NCBI GenBank assembly: GCA_963682175.1
Contig: OY821788.1
Location: 15,022,001 to 15,086,000 of the forward strand
Direction: 5' to 3'
DNA from: Triglochin maritima
Taxonomy: Eukaryota > Streptophyta > Magnoliopsida > Alismatales > Juncaginaceae
Length of the DNA stretch: 64,000 bases
A model generated the notes under the pieces. The model searched no databases, was not told the DNA's origin, and was given only the letters and a program-made list of their open reading frames with translations. Positions 1 through 9,680 of this stretch are shown piece by piece. Every line of letters starts with the position of its first letter. Position 1 is the first letter of the stretch. The translations under genes were made by a program, and so were the position numbers.

Positions 1-351
1 AAAAGAAAATTCGCTTTATCCATGACATTAAAACTAGTAAACTATTATTCTAGGGGCAAAAATGTATACATTATTGATATTGCTGATATGCCTCGTTTAA
101 AACAAAATGTCTTATGACCTCAAATGACGCAATTGGGCTCTAGCACCAGGCTTGGACATACCAATATTAGACAATTGTCTAAACTTTCGAAAAGTAATTT
201 AATCATGTATTTGCCTGTATTATTTTTTTAAAAAAAGATCATGTTTGTGTTTCCTGTTAATTTGGAAAGCAAAAGAAAATCCTCTTTAAATTTGTTGATT
301 TCGTCACAACTTCAAAACGTTTGAAATTGCTTCATATGGGTCCTTTTGACT
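1..351. other. Unassigned flank left of element A
   Basis: AT-rich DNA with no credible reading frame and no terminal repeat that I recognise. It is the left flank of element A; the last five bases before the LTR (352-356, ATCTT) are the target-site duplication matched at 16180-16184. Confidence 0.6.
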
Positions 352-1198
352 ATCTTTGTAACATCCCGAAACAGCGGAAAATTTAAAAATTCATAATCAA
401 GACAAAGAGCACAATAATCAAGCGGGACTGTTACTTCTCATAAACAATATAGCGGTGCACCATAATACATCAGAGTTTGCCAAAATGAATACATGATTAC
501 AACAAAACGACAAGGGAAGATAAACGTAATCATGTGGACCTCAGTGGTCTGACTAGAGGATCCGACTCCAAATGCGCGCACCCGCCGATCACCACCCCAC
601 TGGACCTACTGCGGTCCTGAAAAAGATGCAACAACAATGCATGAGTTTCCAAAAAGGAAACCCCGTACGCCAACTCACCTATATGCATGCATTACACAAT
701 GAACCTATCATACTAGTAGCGTGTCATGGCATCGACAGAAATGAAAACAGTTCCCCTGAAGGGTAAAACGGGACATCAGTCCGACAATCAACAACGAGTC
801 TCCCGAGGAGACCTACTGCAGGCACATGCAGCCTTACAGCACGCGACATCGCACCCCCCACACGCAGCTACACTACTCAAGGGTTCGGCAGGGAGCCTCT
901 GTCACGCCTGCGCGCCGATATAATACAGATCTGCAAATCTCAGTGGTCGGAGCCACAGGGACCAACGGGGCCGTCACCCGGAAGGTATAACAACAACATC
1001 TCGGTAGGTGCCCAGCCGAGGAAAACAACATAGCCGGCACAGCCTCGGCCCAACAATCATCATCGCCGGCACAACCTCGGCGGCATCACCGGCACAACAT
1101 CGGTGGTCCATCACAACAGTCCGGCACAACATCGGACAGATCCAGACCGAAGTCTGCCAGGTCATCGGGCTCCTCAAGCCGCAAACACCAACCGCGCC

Positions 1199-1208
1199 GC
1201 TATAAAAG
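1199..1208 (+). promoter_or_regulatory. TATA-like box antisense to element A
   Basis: CTATAAAAGC at this position, repeated in the other LTR near 14842, is a good plant TATA box but reads on the plus strand, opposite to gag-pol. It may drive antisense or outward transcription. The call rests on the motif alone. Confidence 0.35.
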
Positions 1209-1531
1209 CAGGGCAGCGACCTCCGTAGCCCGTGGGCCGGTAGTCACCTCACCCAACGCCAGTTGCGTGCTCACACAAATATCAACACTGGGATCTGCGA
1301 TCCCTCAGGCCTGCTATACTACAAAGTGCCCAACAATCATCTCAAGTCACGGTCCATACTCGGAGGTGACGCGTCCCGAACACCCACACTCTTCCCAACG
1401 GCGGTCCCTGGGTAGGCACGTATCACGCACCCACCGTCACCTCCCGGCTCACGCACAAGGCGAGGACACGGGTTTCCGTGGACAAAGTTGGCGTTCAAAA
1501 AGGGAACCAGGAATTCTGTCCTGGGCCCAAA

Positions 1532-2010
1532 CGGTCGACCGTAAGAGGTGATTCGGTCGACCGTTTCCAGAAAGGAATCGGTCGACCGTCCCTAACACGG
1601 TCTACCGCTGCGCACAGAACACAATCCCCCCAACGGTCAACCGAAGGTCTAAAACCGGTCGACCGAACGAGGTCAAAATCCGGAGTTTGGTCAACATTCA
1701 ATTCATTCTATCGGTCGACCGACTCAGGGGTCCCGGTCGACCGAAAACTAACAGTACATCATTTTCAATCTTTTAATCCATCAGTCGACCGACTCAGGGG
1801 TCTCGGTCGACCGATAATAGTTAGGGTCAACCTACATTTCTACGTCATATAACGGTCGACCGAACATATACCACGGTCAAACCACATGCATATAAAATCC
1901 AATATATTTAAGTTCCGGTCGACCGAACACAAGGCCTCGGTCGACCGAAACGCAACAGGCAGTAAATATACACATGCATTCGGTCGACCGCCCAAGGGCC
2001 GGTCGACCGT
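1532..2010. repeat. Cluster of CGGTCGACCG palindromes in A 3' LTR
   Basis: About twelve exact copies of the 10-bp palindrome CGGTCGACCG plus several one-base variants (for example near 1599, 1635 and 1783) lie within about 480 bp. Spacing is irregular and intervening sequence is not repeated, so this is neither a tandem satellite nor a CRISPR array. The same cluster is in the other LTR at about 15175-15655. Confidence 0.9.
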
Positions 2011-2530
2011 CTGGTCGTCTTCAACCTCGCGCCAGCCGAGGTTTCTTCGCCCAAACGCGACGTCGGAGAGGCCTCCGACCTCCTCCGACCGACCAACACG
2101 ACCCTCTCATGAGTGTCAACAACAAAACCACACTAGAGAGCGGCATACCTCACGAGAACGACGAACAAAGCCGGAGCACCGCTCGCGCACGCCGTCTCCG
2201 GTGACCTCTCCTCGCGCTCTACACCGCACCTCTCCTGCCTGGACCGCTTGTCCACCTCCGTCACCGACCCCCGGAGCTGCTCGACGCCAAAGAGAGAAGA
2301 AGATGAGGATGGTGTGAGAGAAAAACAAGGAAGGAGAAGAAAAGAAGAGGAAGAAGGGTTGGGTGCTCTTAAAGCAACCCCCACACTCCTTCCATCCCTC
2401 TACACGCCTACCCCATCTCCTCACCCATGCCTCCACCCATACCTCTCTCTCTCCACAAAGTCAAACCCACCATACCTCCTTCTCTCCTCTTAATCACGAA
2501 TTAACCCTAAAAAGGGTTAGGGATATAACA

Positions 2531-2543
2531 ATCCACCCAACTT
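2531..2543 (-). other. Element A polypurine tract
   Basis: Read on the minus strand this is AAGTTGGGTGGAT, directly before the TG of the 3' LTR, where plus-strand DNA synthesis is primed. It fits the chromovirus type of tract. Confidence 0.75.
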
Positions 2544-2572
2544 AAAAGGATTTCGTCCTGAAATCAAAGCAA

Positions 2573-2983
2573 CTACTCACCGAAAAGCTCTGGATACTGC
2601 CTTCTGACATCCTCCTCAATCTCCCAAGTGGCCTCGCGCTCGCTGTGATGCTGCCACCTGACCTTCACCATCGGAATGGTCCTCCTCCTGAGCTGGTGAT
2701 CCATGCGATCAACAATCTCGACCGACCTCTCCTCGAGCGACAAGTCCTGCTGAATCTCGGGCACTGCTATCTCAATAACGTGCAATGGATCTGTCACATA
2801 CTTCCTCAGCATCGACACATGGAAGACATTATGCAGACCTGAAAACTGCGGCGGCAACGCAATCCTGTAGGCAACCTCTCCAACTCGGTCGAGGATCTCA
2901 AACGGTCCAACATATCTTGGACTGAGCTTCCCCTTCTTCCCAAACCTCATCACACCTCGGGCTGGGGAAATCTTCAGAAACAC
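2573..2983 (-). pseudogene. Element A pol 3' end: integrase C-terminal region plus chromodomain
   Basis: Minus-strand frame of about 136 codons. The first part carries the usual post-integrase region with SPRYVGPFEI and the NVFHVSMLRKY signature; the last ~50 residues form a chromodomain (VKVRWQHHSEREATWEIE, then RRQYPELF). In chromoviruses this domain steers integration toward particular chromatin. The frame is intact to its stop at 2573 but no longer reads on from the integrase core, because a deletion joins the two out of frame near 2990-3010. It should therefore not be made as part of Pol. Confidence 0.9.
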
Positions 2984-3777
2984 ATGGTCGCCCGCCTCGA
3001 AATGATGCTCACTGGCACTCCATGCAACCTGACTATCTCCTCCACATACAACTTAGCTAGACCCTCCAAAGGCAACGTGGTCCGAATCGCTAAGAAGTGC
3101 GCCGACTTGGTCAGTCGATCGACTATCACCCAAATCGCGTCGTGGAATCTCCTCGTCTTCGGCAATCCGGTGACAAAATCCATCGTCACGTGCTCCCACT
3201 TCCACTCAGGAAGCTCAATACACTGCATCGGTCCTGCTGGCCTCTGATGCTCAATCTTCACCTGCTGGCAGACCAAGCATCTCTCCACAAACTCTGCAAT
3301 ATCCCTCTTCATGCCATTCCACCAGAAGTTCCGCTGCAGGTCCTTATACATCTTCGTGCTCCCCGGATGAATGGTGTATCTCGCTCTGTGTGCCTCCTCC
3401 ATGATGTCATCTCTCAGCCCATCAACCTTCGGCACCCAGATCCGACTCCTGAACCTCAGACCACCATCAACCCCCACACTGACATCTGATCCATCTCTGT
3501 AAGCCAATTGTAGCAGACCAGCTAACTCCTCATCCCCCTGCTGAGCCTGAACCAACCGTGAGACAGTCTGCGGCTCCACCCGAAGCCCAGCAATCACTGC
3601 TCCCTCTGTACCCTCTGTGAACGGTCTCCACTCTGACAAGGCCTCGAGTAGCCTCCACTCCTGGATGCACAGACTCGCAACAGAAACCTCCACCTTCCTG
3701 CTCAGCGCGTCTGCAACTGAATTCGCCTTCCCCGGATGATAGGAAATGGTGAAGTCGTAGTCCTTAATGAACTCAAG
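2974..3777 (-). pseudogene. Element A pol: RNase H end and truncated integrase
   Basis: Minus-strand continuation of the pol frame after a premature stop at 3778-3780. It shows the tail of RNase H, the integrase zinc-binding region (HRARYTIHPG with CLVCQQVK) and the start of the catalytic core (VTMDFVTGLPK, IWVIVDRLTKSAHF). The core breaks off after LHGVPVSIIS, just where the second catalytic Asp is expected. The frame then crosses a deletion junction into the chromodomain region in the wrong frame and stops. The rest of the core, including the last Asp and Glu of the DDE triad, is gone, so integrase is dead. Confidence 0.9.
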
Positions 3778-4546
3778 TCATCTGTGCTGCCTCATATTCA
3801 ACTCCTTCTGCGAGAACAAGTATTTCAGACTCTGATGATCGGTGAAGACCTCGAACTGCTCGCCATACAGATAGTGCCGCCAGGTCTTCAACGCATGAAC
3901 TACCGCCGCCAACTCCAGATCATGAGTAGGGTAGTTCTTCTCGTGCACCTTCAGCTGCCTCGAAGCGTACGCGACCACCTTCCCATGCTGCATCAGAACA
4001 CAACCCAAGCCTATCCCTGATGCATCGCTGTAAATCACGTAACCTCCACTGCCACTCGGTAGCGTCAGAATAGGTGCTGTCGTCAATCGCCTCTTCAGCT
4101 CCTGAAAGCTGTCCTCGCACTTCTGGGACCAAACGAACTTGACGCCCTTCTGCGTCAATGCTGTCAGCGGCGATGCAAGTCTGGAGAAATCCTGGATAAA
4201 CCGCCTGTAATACCCTGCCAGACCTATGAAGCTCCTGATCTCCGTCACGCTCGTCGGGGCTCTCCACTGAGTCACTGCCTCGACCTTCGCCGGATCCACT
4301 GAAATCCCATCTGCTGACACAATATGTCCCAGAAAAGCCACCTGATCCAACCAAAACTCACACTTCGTGTACTTGGCATAAAGCTGCCGATCCCTCAAGA
4401 TGCCAAGCACAATCCTCAGGTGCTCTCGATGCTGCTCACTGTCAGGCGAGTATACCAAGATGTCATCCACGAACACCACGACAAATCTGTCAAGGTACGG
4501 CTGGAAGGTCCTATTCATCAGATCCATGAATGTTGCAGGTGCATTC
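3778..4546 (-). pseudogene. Element A pol: second part of reverse transcriptase and RNase H
   Basis: Minus-strand frame that begins right after the insertion of element B. It carries the RT catalytic motif ([12 protein letters not shown]), the RT connection ([11 protein letters not shown]) and RNase H motifs ([30 protein letters not shown]). The frame ends in TGA at 3778-3780 after LNMRQHR, where relatives have Trp; the frame continues downstream, so this looks like a single TGG-to-TGA change. The first residues just after B are LTR-derived and not native. Confidence 0.92.
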
Positions 4547-5735
4547 TGATGCATTGCATACATTGCATCATATGTCTTTCATTTAGATTACTTTTATATC
4601 AATAAATGCTACTAAGGTATGTGTTTAGTCGTATTTACAGAATACAGGGACCTGAATGCAAATTACCCACATTCCGAGCATAAACGCGTGCAAAAGATTC
4701 ATTTCTATCATAAAGACCGAGTTCAAGTTTATCGGGTTCCAAATGGAAATGCATCCAAGCATAAAAGCATTCAAGGAGCTAATTACAAAAAAAGTCAAGG
4801 GCTTAATTGCAAAATGCCAAGGACCTGATTGCAAAATAAAAGGACCAAGTTATTGTGTGGAGAAAGTCAAAAGAAAAATCAAATATAAATCTCCAACAAT
4901 GGAAGGAATTAATCCGGAGCTCAAGACAATGGAAAGAATCAATCCAGACGCGCAAAGGAGGATCAAATCATACCATAAACGCGTGACAAAAATCCTGATT
5001 AAAACCGACCAACGTGTGAGGCGAATCCGCCGCACAATACACATGATGTGCGGTGATTCCGCCGCCCATTGGTCGATCTGTGTGTCCCAATTTCGTCCAG
5101 TCGTGTATGGACACGTGTACTATCCAATTCTATACCTAAGTCCCTTGTAGCAACTATAAATAGACCCGAGAACGATGTAAATAGGGTCCTTGGTTGTTGT
5201 TCTTATTTGTGTACCTTAGTTTTATTAATAAAATTCTGTTTCTTATTTCTTACTTTTTAGTTTTCTTTGTAATGTCTCAAGGACCCCTTCTTCTTCCTCC
5301 CTCCATGAGTTTCTAACTCTTTCCGAAGGGTGGAGGTGACGGATTTAGGGTTAGAGAAGATGAATGAATGTTATTATTCTAAGTTCGTGATTAGTATTTT
5401 GATTACTTGAGTTTATGTTAAATCATTTATCTTGTAATACTTCATAACTAAACATGATTTATTATAAGTTTCTAAGTTCTCTAATCTAAACCTTAAATCT
5501 AAACCTCCACCAAACGGAATTCTCTTCTTATTTCTTGTTTTAGTTCTAATTGCTTTTGTTTCGTACTTTAGATAATTAAATCAAAAATACCAAAAACCCA
5601 ACTTATTTCTTCTCCCTTCTTCCCCTCAATCGAAATCACACTAACAACGAAATCTCTCCCTCCTTGTGTTCGACCCGTACTTGCCACGTCTTCATAGACG
5701 CCGTGCACTTGCGGTATAAATTTAAATCTTCATCA
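4547..5735 (+). repeat. Element B 5' LTR (type 1)
   Basis: Begins TGATGCATTGCATAC and ends CTTCATCA. The first 24 bases form a near-perfect inverted repeat. U3 holds two GC-rich palindromes (about 5019-5065), a G-box CACGTG (5112-5117) and TATAAATA (5155-5162); AATAAA follows at 5227-5232. The same type forms solo LTR C and the LTRs of E. A 164-codon open frame across U3 is not considered a gene. Confidence 0.95.
5019..5162 (+). promoter_or_regulatory. Type 1 LTR promoter: paired GCC palindromes, G-box, TATA
   Basis: Two near-palindromes built on GCGGCG/CGCCGC (5019-5034 and 5048-5065), CACGTG within ACACGTGTAC at 5112-5117, then TATAAATA at 5155-5162. The order is kept in the second LTR of B (11144-11287), in C and in E. 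GCCGCC is the core of the GCC box bound by ERF factors and CACGTG is bound by bHLH/bZIP factors; that these bind here is inference. Confidence 0.6.
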
Positions 5736-5741
5736 AGTTTT

Positions 5742-5759
5742 TGGCGCCGTTGTCGGGGA
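5742..5759 (+). other. Element B primer binding site
   Basis: TGGCGCCGTTGTCGGGGA, seven bases after the LTR end. It is the Athila-type tRNA primer site with one change (GTCG where D, E and F have GCCG). Confidence 0.85.
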
Positions 5760-7160
5760 GGCGACGCAGATTTTTGTTGTTTTTGTGTTTTCGATTTTTC
5801 CTGTTTATCTTGTGCGCGATCTAAGTATTTGGATTTGTGTTTCAGGAGACAACAGAGCGCGCGGCGACATACCAGCGCATTCTGAGCTTAAAGAGCGGCG
5901 AATCCGCCGCCCCATAAGAAGCATTTGCGGCGAAATCGCCGCACAGGTTGGTCTTCCGGTCTTCAAATTTTGAGGGTGTCGTCGGCATCTCTGGGTGGTC
6001 GCATTGAGCTACTGGAATCTCCGAGAGCGGGCGGCGAACCCGAATGAGCATTGCGGAGGTAACTTTTCTTGCCTTTCTCGTAAAATCTGAATAGTTGAAA
6101 AGTTTCCTTTCGTAGAATTGCACGTGTTAGGGTTACAATTCCATAATTGGCAATAATTCAACTCTGACCTAAAATTGGCAAAATTAGAAAGACCTTAGTG
6201 CATGCATCATATAATGTTTTGCTTGCATTATTCTTGCTAAATTCTTGCAAATTAATACTTGTTGAAGATTGCTGGATGCAAGGTACGTATCGAGGTTTTT
6301 ATCGATTGCATTAGAGCATATAATTTAGTTGCATACAACCTTGCAATTGCCCCCATTAAAAGGACCATTGTTTGACTATCTTTGCTAGATTTAAGTTAAA
6401 CTATCTTAAGGGCAACTCCGCAGGAAAAGATACGGTGGGGATTTCATCACCCTCCCGTAGCCCACAAACCACAATCCTGAAGTGTCGCCTAAGCCTAAAA
6501 TTTAAAATCAATTAGACATTGGCCCCTAAGGACTCGGACTCAATTAAGGAGGAGATTGGTTTGACTTGCTATGACCTGAAGCTAATTGAATTCATATTGG
6601 TGTCTAGAAAGTGTTTTTGTGTCGACGAAAGTCTTCCAAGCGACGTGGTTGTCTAATTGGCACCGACTCTGTCGGAAGCGCCCCCACTAGCTATACACCA
6701 ACTGGCCAACTTGGTTTGATTGGTGAGGGAGGTGAATCAAGCAAATCAATTCGACTCAACCAGTTAGGAGTCGTCTAGATCTAAGTGACACTAGGTCTAG
6801 GATTGTTTTGACCGTGCTTGTTCAGGAAATTTCTGACCAACCCTAATTTTTATCCTTTAGAGTTAAGTTTCCCTTCTCGTCTGAGTCTTCTTTCCCTTCT
6901 CATCCTTACCTTTCTATTGTTTGTTTCCTTTAAAAAAAAATAAAAAAAAATTTAAAATTCAAAAATTCAAAAAAAGAGAGTAATTGATTCTTGGAATTGA
7001 ATTTGAAATTTAAATTTCGAATTCAAATTCAAAAATTAATTCAAACCGGTGCACTCAGATTTGGGTGCGGGATTTAAGCAATCGACTCTCACGAGTTCAT
7101 CTGGATTCCAGTCTAGAGCTTAACCCCAATCCACCTGTTGCACCACCTCACCCGGATCTA
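5760..7160 (+). other. Element B 5' leader
   Basis: About 1.4 kb without a credible reading frame. It holds the palindromes GCGGCGAATCCGCCGC (5895-5910) and GCGGCGAAATCGCCGC (5937-5952), and a box GGTGGGGATTTCATCACC near 6434 that recurs in the leaders of D, E and F. The last 150 bp before the gene are A- and T-rich. The open frame can be extended to 7065 only by using GTG; the first in-frame ATG is 7161. Confidence 0.7.
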
Positions 7161-9476
7161 ATGGGTGAGAATGTTGTGAACCCGCCTATGACTCTGAGAG
7201 ATCGGTGCTACCCAACGATGGCTGCTCAGCCATCGTGCATCGTCATGCCCACCATACCGGGTCGCGACTTCGAACTTAAGGCACAATACATGAGTATGCT
7301 GCCTAAGTTCACCTCTAGGGAAGACCCATATCTCTTCCTTAGAGAATTTGAAGAAATCTGCTCTCTTATGCAATACCAGCATATCCCTGAAGAGGCAGTG
7401 CGTCTGAAATTCGTGCCTTTAGCACTGAAGGACGACGCTAAGAAATGGCTATATAGTCTAGCCGAAAGATCTATTAGAAGTTGGGCCGAATTTGTTCAAG
7501 TTTTCCTAAAAAAATATTTCCCCAACCATAAGACTATGAAGATTAGGAATGAAATTGTTGCATTCGTTCAGTCTGAGAGCGAGCCGTTCTATTCCTATCT
7601 TGAGAGATTTAAGAGTGTCTTGACCCAATGCCCTCATCACGGAATTCCGAAGTGGCAATTATGCCAAATTATTTATGAGGGATTGACACCCACATCTAGG
7701 GTTATGCTAGAATCTGTGAGCCAAGGGAACTTTATGTCCAAAAATGAAAATGATGCCTGGACTTTTCTTGAGGATTTAGCTGAAAATAGTATGCAATGGG
7801 ACAATGCTAGAACACCCATCAACCCGAGTATTGGATCTAGAATAGCGAGTCAACCCCGACCAGGTGTCTTAGCTATAGATGCCAACATAGCGGCTGAGGC
7901 AAAACTAGCCACCCTTATGCGCAGAATGGAAAGTTTAGAGCTGCAAAACCAAACCCGACAAGCATCCTCTACCCCTTGCTCTAGATGTGGTCAGACTGGT
8001 CATTTAATGGAGGACTGTGTAGACTTGGAACATGTTAATGCCACGTTTAACCATTCTAGAAATGATCCTTATGCATCAACCTACAACCCGGGTTGGCGTA
8101 ATCATCCCAATTTTTCGTGGAACCAACAAGGTCAACCTCCTAGACAACAACCAAACCCATATAACCAAAATAATACATCATCTGGGGGTAATAACAATGG
8201 AAATCATGAAGTTAGGTTGACAAACTTGGAAAATTTAATGAAAACTTTTATACAAACAACCAACCAATCATTCCAAAGGCTAGAGACACAAGTCAGCCAA
8301 TTAGCGCAAATAGTAGGTGAAAGAGAAAAGGGTCAATTTCCAAGTCAACCTGAGGTGAACCCCAGAACTAATAATCAATATCAATCTTATCAACCACCTT
8401 CAGGAAATAACAACCCTAGACCGGTTCAAATGGTTAATGAGGAAGGACCGTTCCAACAAATCAATGCTGTAGTATCATTACGGTCCGGAAGACAAATTGA
8501 CAATAATGTGGTAAACCCTAGAATGACTAATCAATCTAGCCATCAAGCACCCACATATGACTTGACCATTGAACCCGACGTCCAAATTGAAAAGCCCAAT
8601 CCACCTACCCAACCTGAACCTGTAGCTCAACCTGAACCTGAGCGAGTCTATGTGCCTAAAGCCCCATTTCCCAATAGACTCAAAAAGAACTCTAGTGCAC
8701 AAATAGAGAAAATCTTGGAAGTATTTAAGCAAGTTAAGGTAAACATTCCACTCTTAGACATGATTCAACAAATACCTGCTTATGCTAAATTCTTAAAAGA
8801 TTTGTGCACTAAGAAGAGAAAAACGAATGTACCAAAGAAGGCATTCTTAACTGCAAACATATGCTCAATTCTTTCCAATACATCTCCTATAAAATATAAG
8901 GACCCGGGGTGTCCCACAATTTCATGTTCAATAGGAGATACGTTTATCAATAAAGCCCTTCTAGACCTTGGTGCAAGCGTTAACTTGCTCCCATTTTCTG
9001 TCTACGAGCAACTCAACCTTGGTCCACTGAAACCCTCTAGGACAACCCTCCAATTCGCTGATTGTTCTGTTAAGAAACCGAGAGGTATAGTAGAGGACAT
9101 TTTGATTAAGGTTGGTGACTTCATTTATCCAGTGGATTTTGTCGTACTTGATACTGAACCTGTTGTAAATCCTAATCGACAAATCCCTGTAATTTTAGGT
9201 AGACCCTTTTTAGCCACTTCGGAAGCATTAATAAACTGTCGAAATGAGCTCATGCAATTATCTTTCGGGAACTTAAAAGCAGAATTTAATATCTTCCATA
9301 TTGATAATGAGCCAGAAATAATATACAACCCAAGTGATGTTGTGATGAGAGCACATATTTATCAGATTTCTGAATCAAATAAATCATCACATAAGCAAAA
9401 AGGATGTAAGAAAAAAGGGAGTAATTCATTACCCAACCACCATCACTCGAGCAAACAAGCGAACCAATTCAAGTGA
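7161..9476 (+). CDS. Element B Gag-protease polyprotein
   Basis: Intact frame of 771 codons from the first ATG. Residues about 15-240 are a plant retrotransposon Gag/capsid domain of the Athila kind (RCYPTMAAQPSCIVMP, DPYLFLREFEEIC, KKWLYSL, FLKKYFPNHKT, CPHHGIPKWQLCQI). A single CCHC zinc knuckle, CSRCGQTGHLMEDC, starts at residue 273. A Gln/Asn-rich linker follows. The aspartic protease has DLGASVNLLPFS at residue 602 (DLGA instead of the usual DTGA/DSGA, as is common in Athila) and ILGRPFLATSEALINC. The protein ends with a Lys/His/Ser tail where RT would normally begin. It should form particles and process itself but cannot copy RNA. Confidence 0.92.
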   Translation: MGENVVNPPMTLRDRCYPTMAAQPSCIVMPTIPGRDFELKAQYMSMLPKFTSREDPYLFLREFEEICSLMQYQHIPEEAVRLKFVPLALKDDAKKWLYSLAERSIRSWAEFVQVFLKKYFPNHKTMKIRNEIVAFVQSESEPFYSYLERFKSVLTQCPHHGIPKWQLCQIIYEGLTPTSRVMLESVSQGNFMSKNENDAWTFLEDLAENSMQWDNARTPINPSIGSRIASQPRPGVLAIDANIAAEAKLATLMRRMESLELQNQTRQASSTPCSRCGQTGHLMEDCVDLEHVNATFNHSRNDPYASTYNPGWRNHPNFSWNQQGQPPRQQPNPYNQNNTSSGGNNNGNHEVRLTNLENLMKTFIQTTNQSFQRLETQVSQLAQIVGEREKGQFPSQPEVNPRTNNQYQSYQPPSGNNNPRPVQMVNEEGPFQQINAVVSLRSGRQIDNNVVNPRMTNQSSHQAPTYDLTIEPDVQIEKPNPPTQPEPVAQPEPERVYVPKAPFPNRLKKNSSAQIEKILEVFKQVKVNIPLLDMIQQIPAYAKFLKDLCTKKRKTNVPKKAFLTANICSILSNTSPIKYKDPGCPTISCSIGDTFINKALLDLGASVNLLPFSVYEQLNLGPLKPSRTTLQFADCSVKKPRGIVEDILIKVGDFIYPVDFVVLDTEPVVNPNRQIPVILGRPFLATSEALINCRNELMQLSFGNLKAEFNIFHIDNEPEIIYNPSDVVMRAHIYQISESNKSSHKQKGCKKKGSNSLPNHHHSSKQANQFK

Positions 9477-9645
9477 GAAGAGTGGAATCTTTTCCTCAAG
9501 TCAACATGGGGAACAATTCAACTGGATACATGCACCAACATGGTGTCATTCAATCCAGTTCTGATTATGGTTGACTCTGAGCAAACTCAACCCCTCTACC
9601 GCAAGCCGACTCAGGTAATAAGTGCATTTATTTTATCTATGCATA

Positions 9646-9680
9646 CATTGAGGACAATGCATGATTTAGGTGTGGGGGGG
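9646..9680 (+). promoter_or_regulatory. Conserved post-gag box / internal polypurine tract
   Basis: CATTGAGGACAATGCATGA, then TTTAGGTGTGGGGGGG. Matching boxes are at 33537-33571 (D), 60363-60402 (F) and, on the minus strand, 35991-36025 (E), each shortly after the end of the coding region. Similar boxes are known near the ends of Athila-type coding regions; a second plus-strand priming site is a reasonable reading. Confidence 0.6.

Larger units (their letters stand above)
357..2530 (-). repeat. Element A 3' LTR
   Basis: A 2174-bp copy of the repeat at 14000-16179. Starts TGTAACATCCCG and ends GATATAACA on the plus strand, so TG...CA in either reading. The 6-bp length difference from the other copy lies in a CT microsatellite near 2440. 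It holds a dense cluster of the palindrome CGGTCGACCG between about 1532 and 2010. Confidence 0.95.

Noticed and set aside
1478..1852. 124-codon frame rich in VDR in the A LTR (also 15121-15495)
   Set aside because: It is the translation of the CGGTCGACCG palindromes; the opposite strand gives the same kind of frame, and there is no family resemblance.
1532..2010. CRISPR-like array of palindromes
   Set aside because: Repeats are 10 bp, spacing is irregular and the DNA is a plant LTR; no spacer structure.
2116..2436. Frames over the GA/CT-rich LTR end (also 15759-16079)
   Set aside because: Low-complexity Ser/Phe or Lys/Glu runs from CT microsatellites on both strands; not coding.
4656..5150. 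164-codon frame in type 1 LTR U3 (also 10781-11275, shorter in E at 34541-34876)
   Set aside because: Open in several copies only because the LTRs are similar; shortened by indels in E and C, overlaps promoter palindromes, no domain.
5742..5759. tRNA genes at the primer sites
   Set aside because: Only 18 bases complementary to a tRNA 3' end; no cloverleaf.
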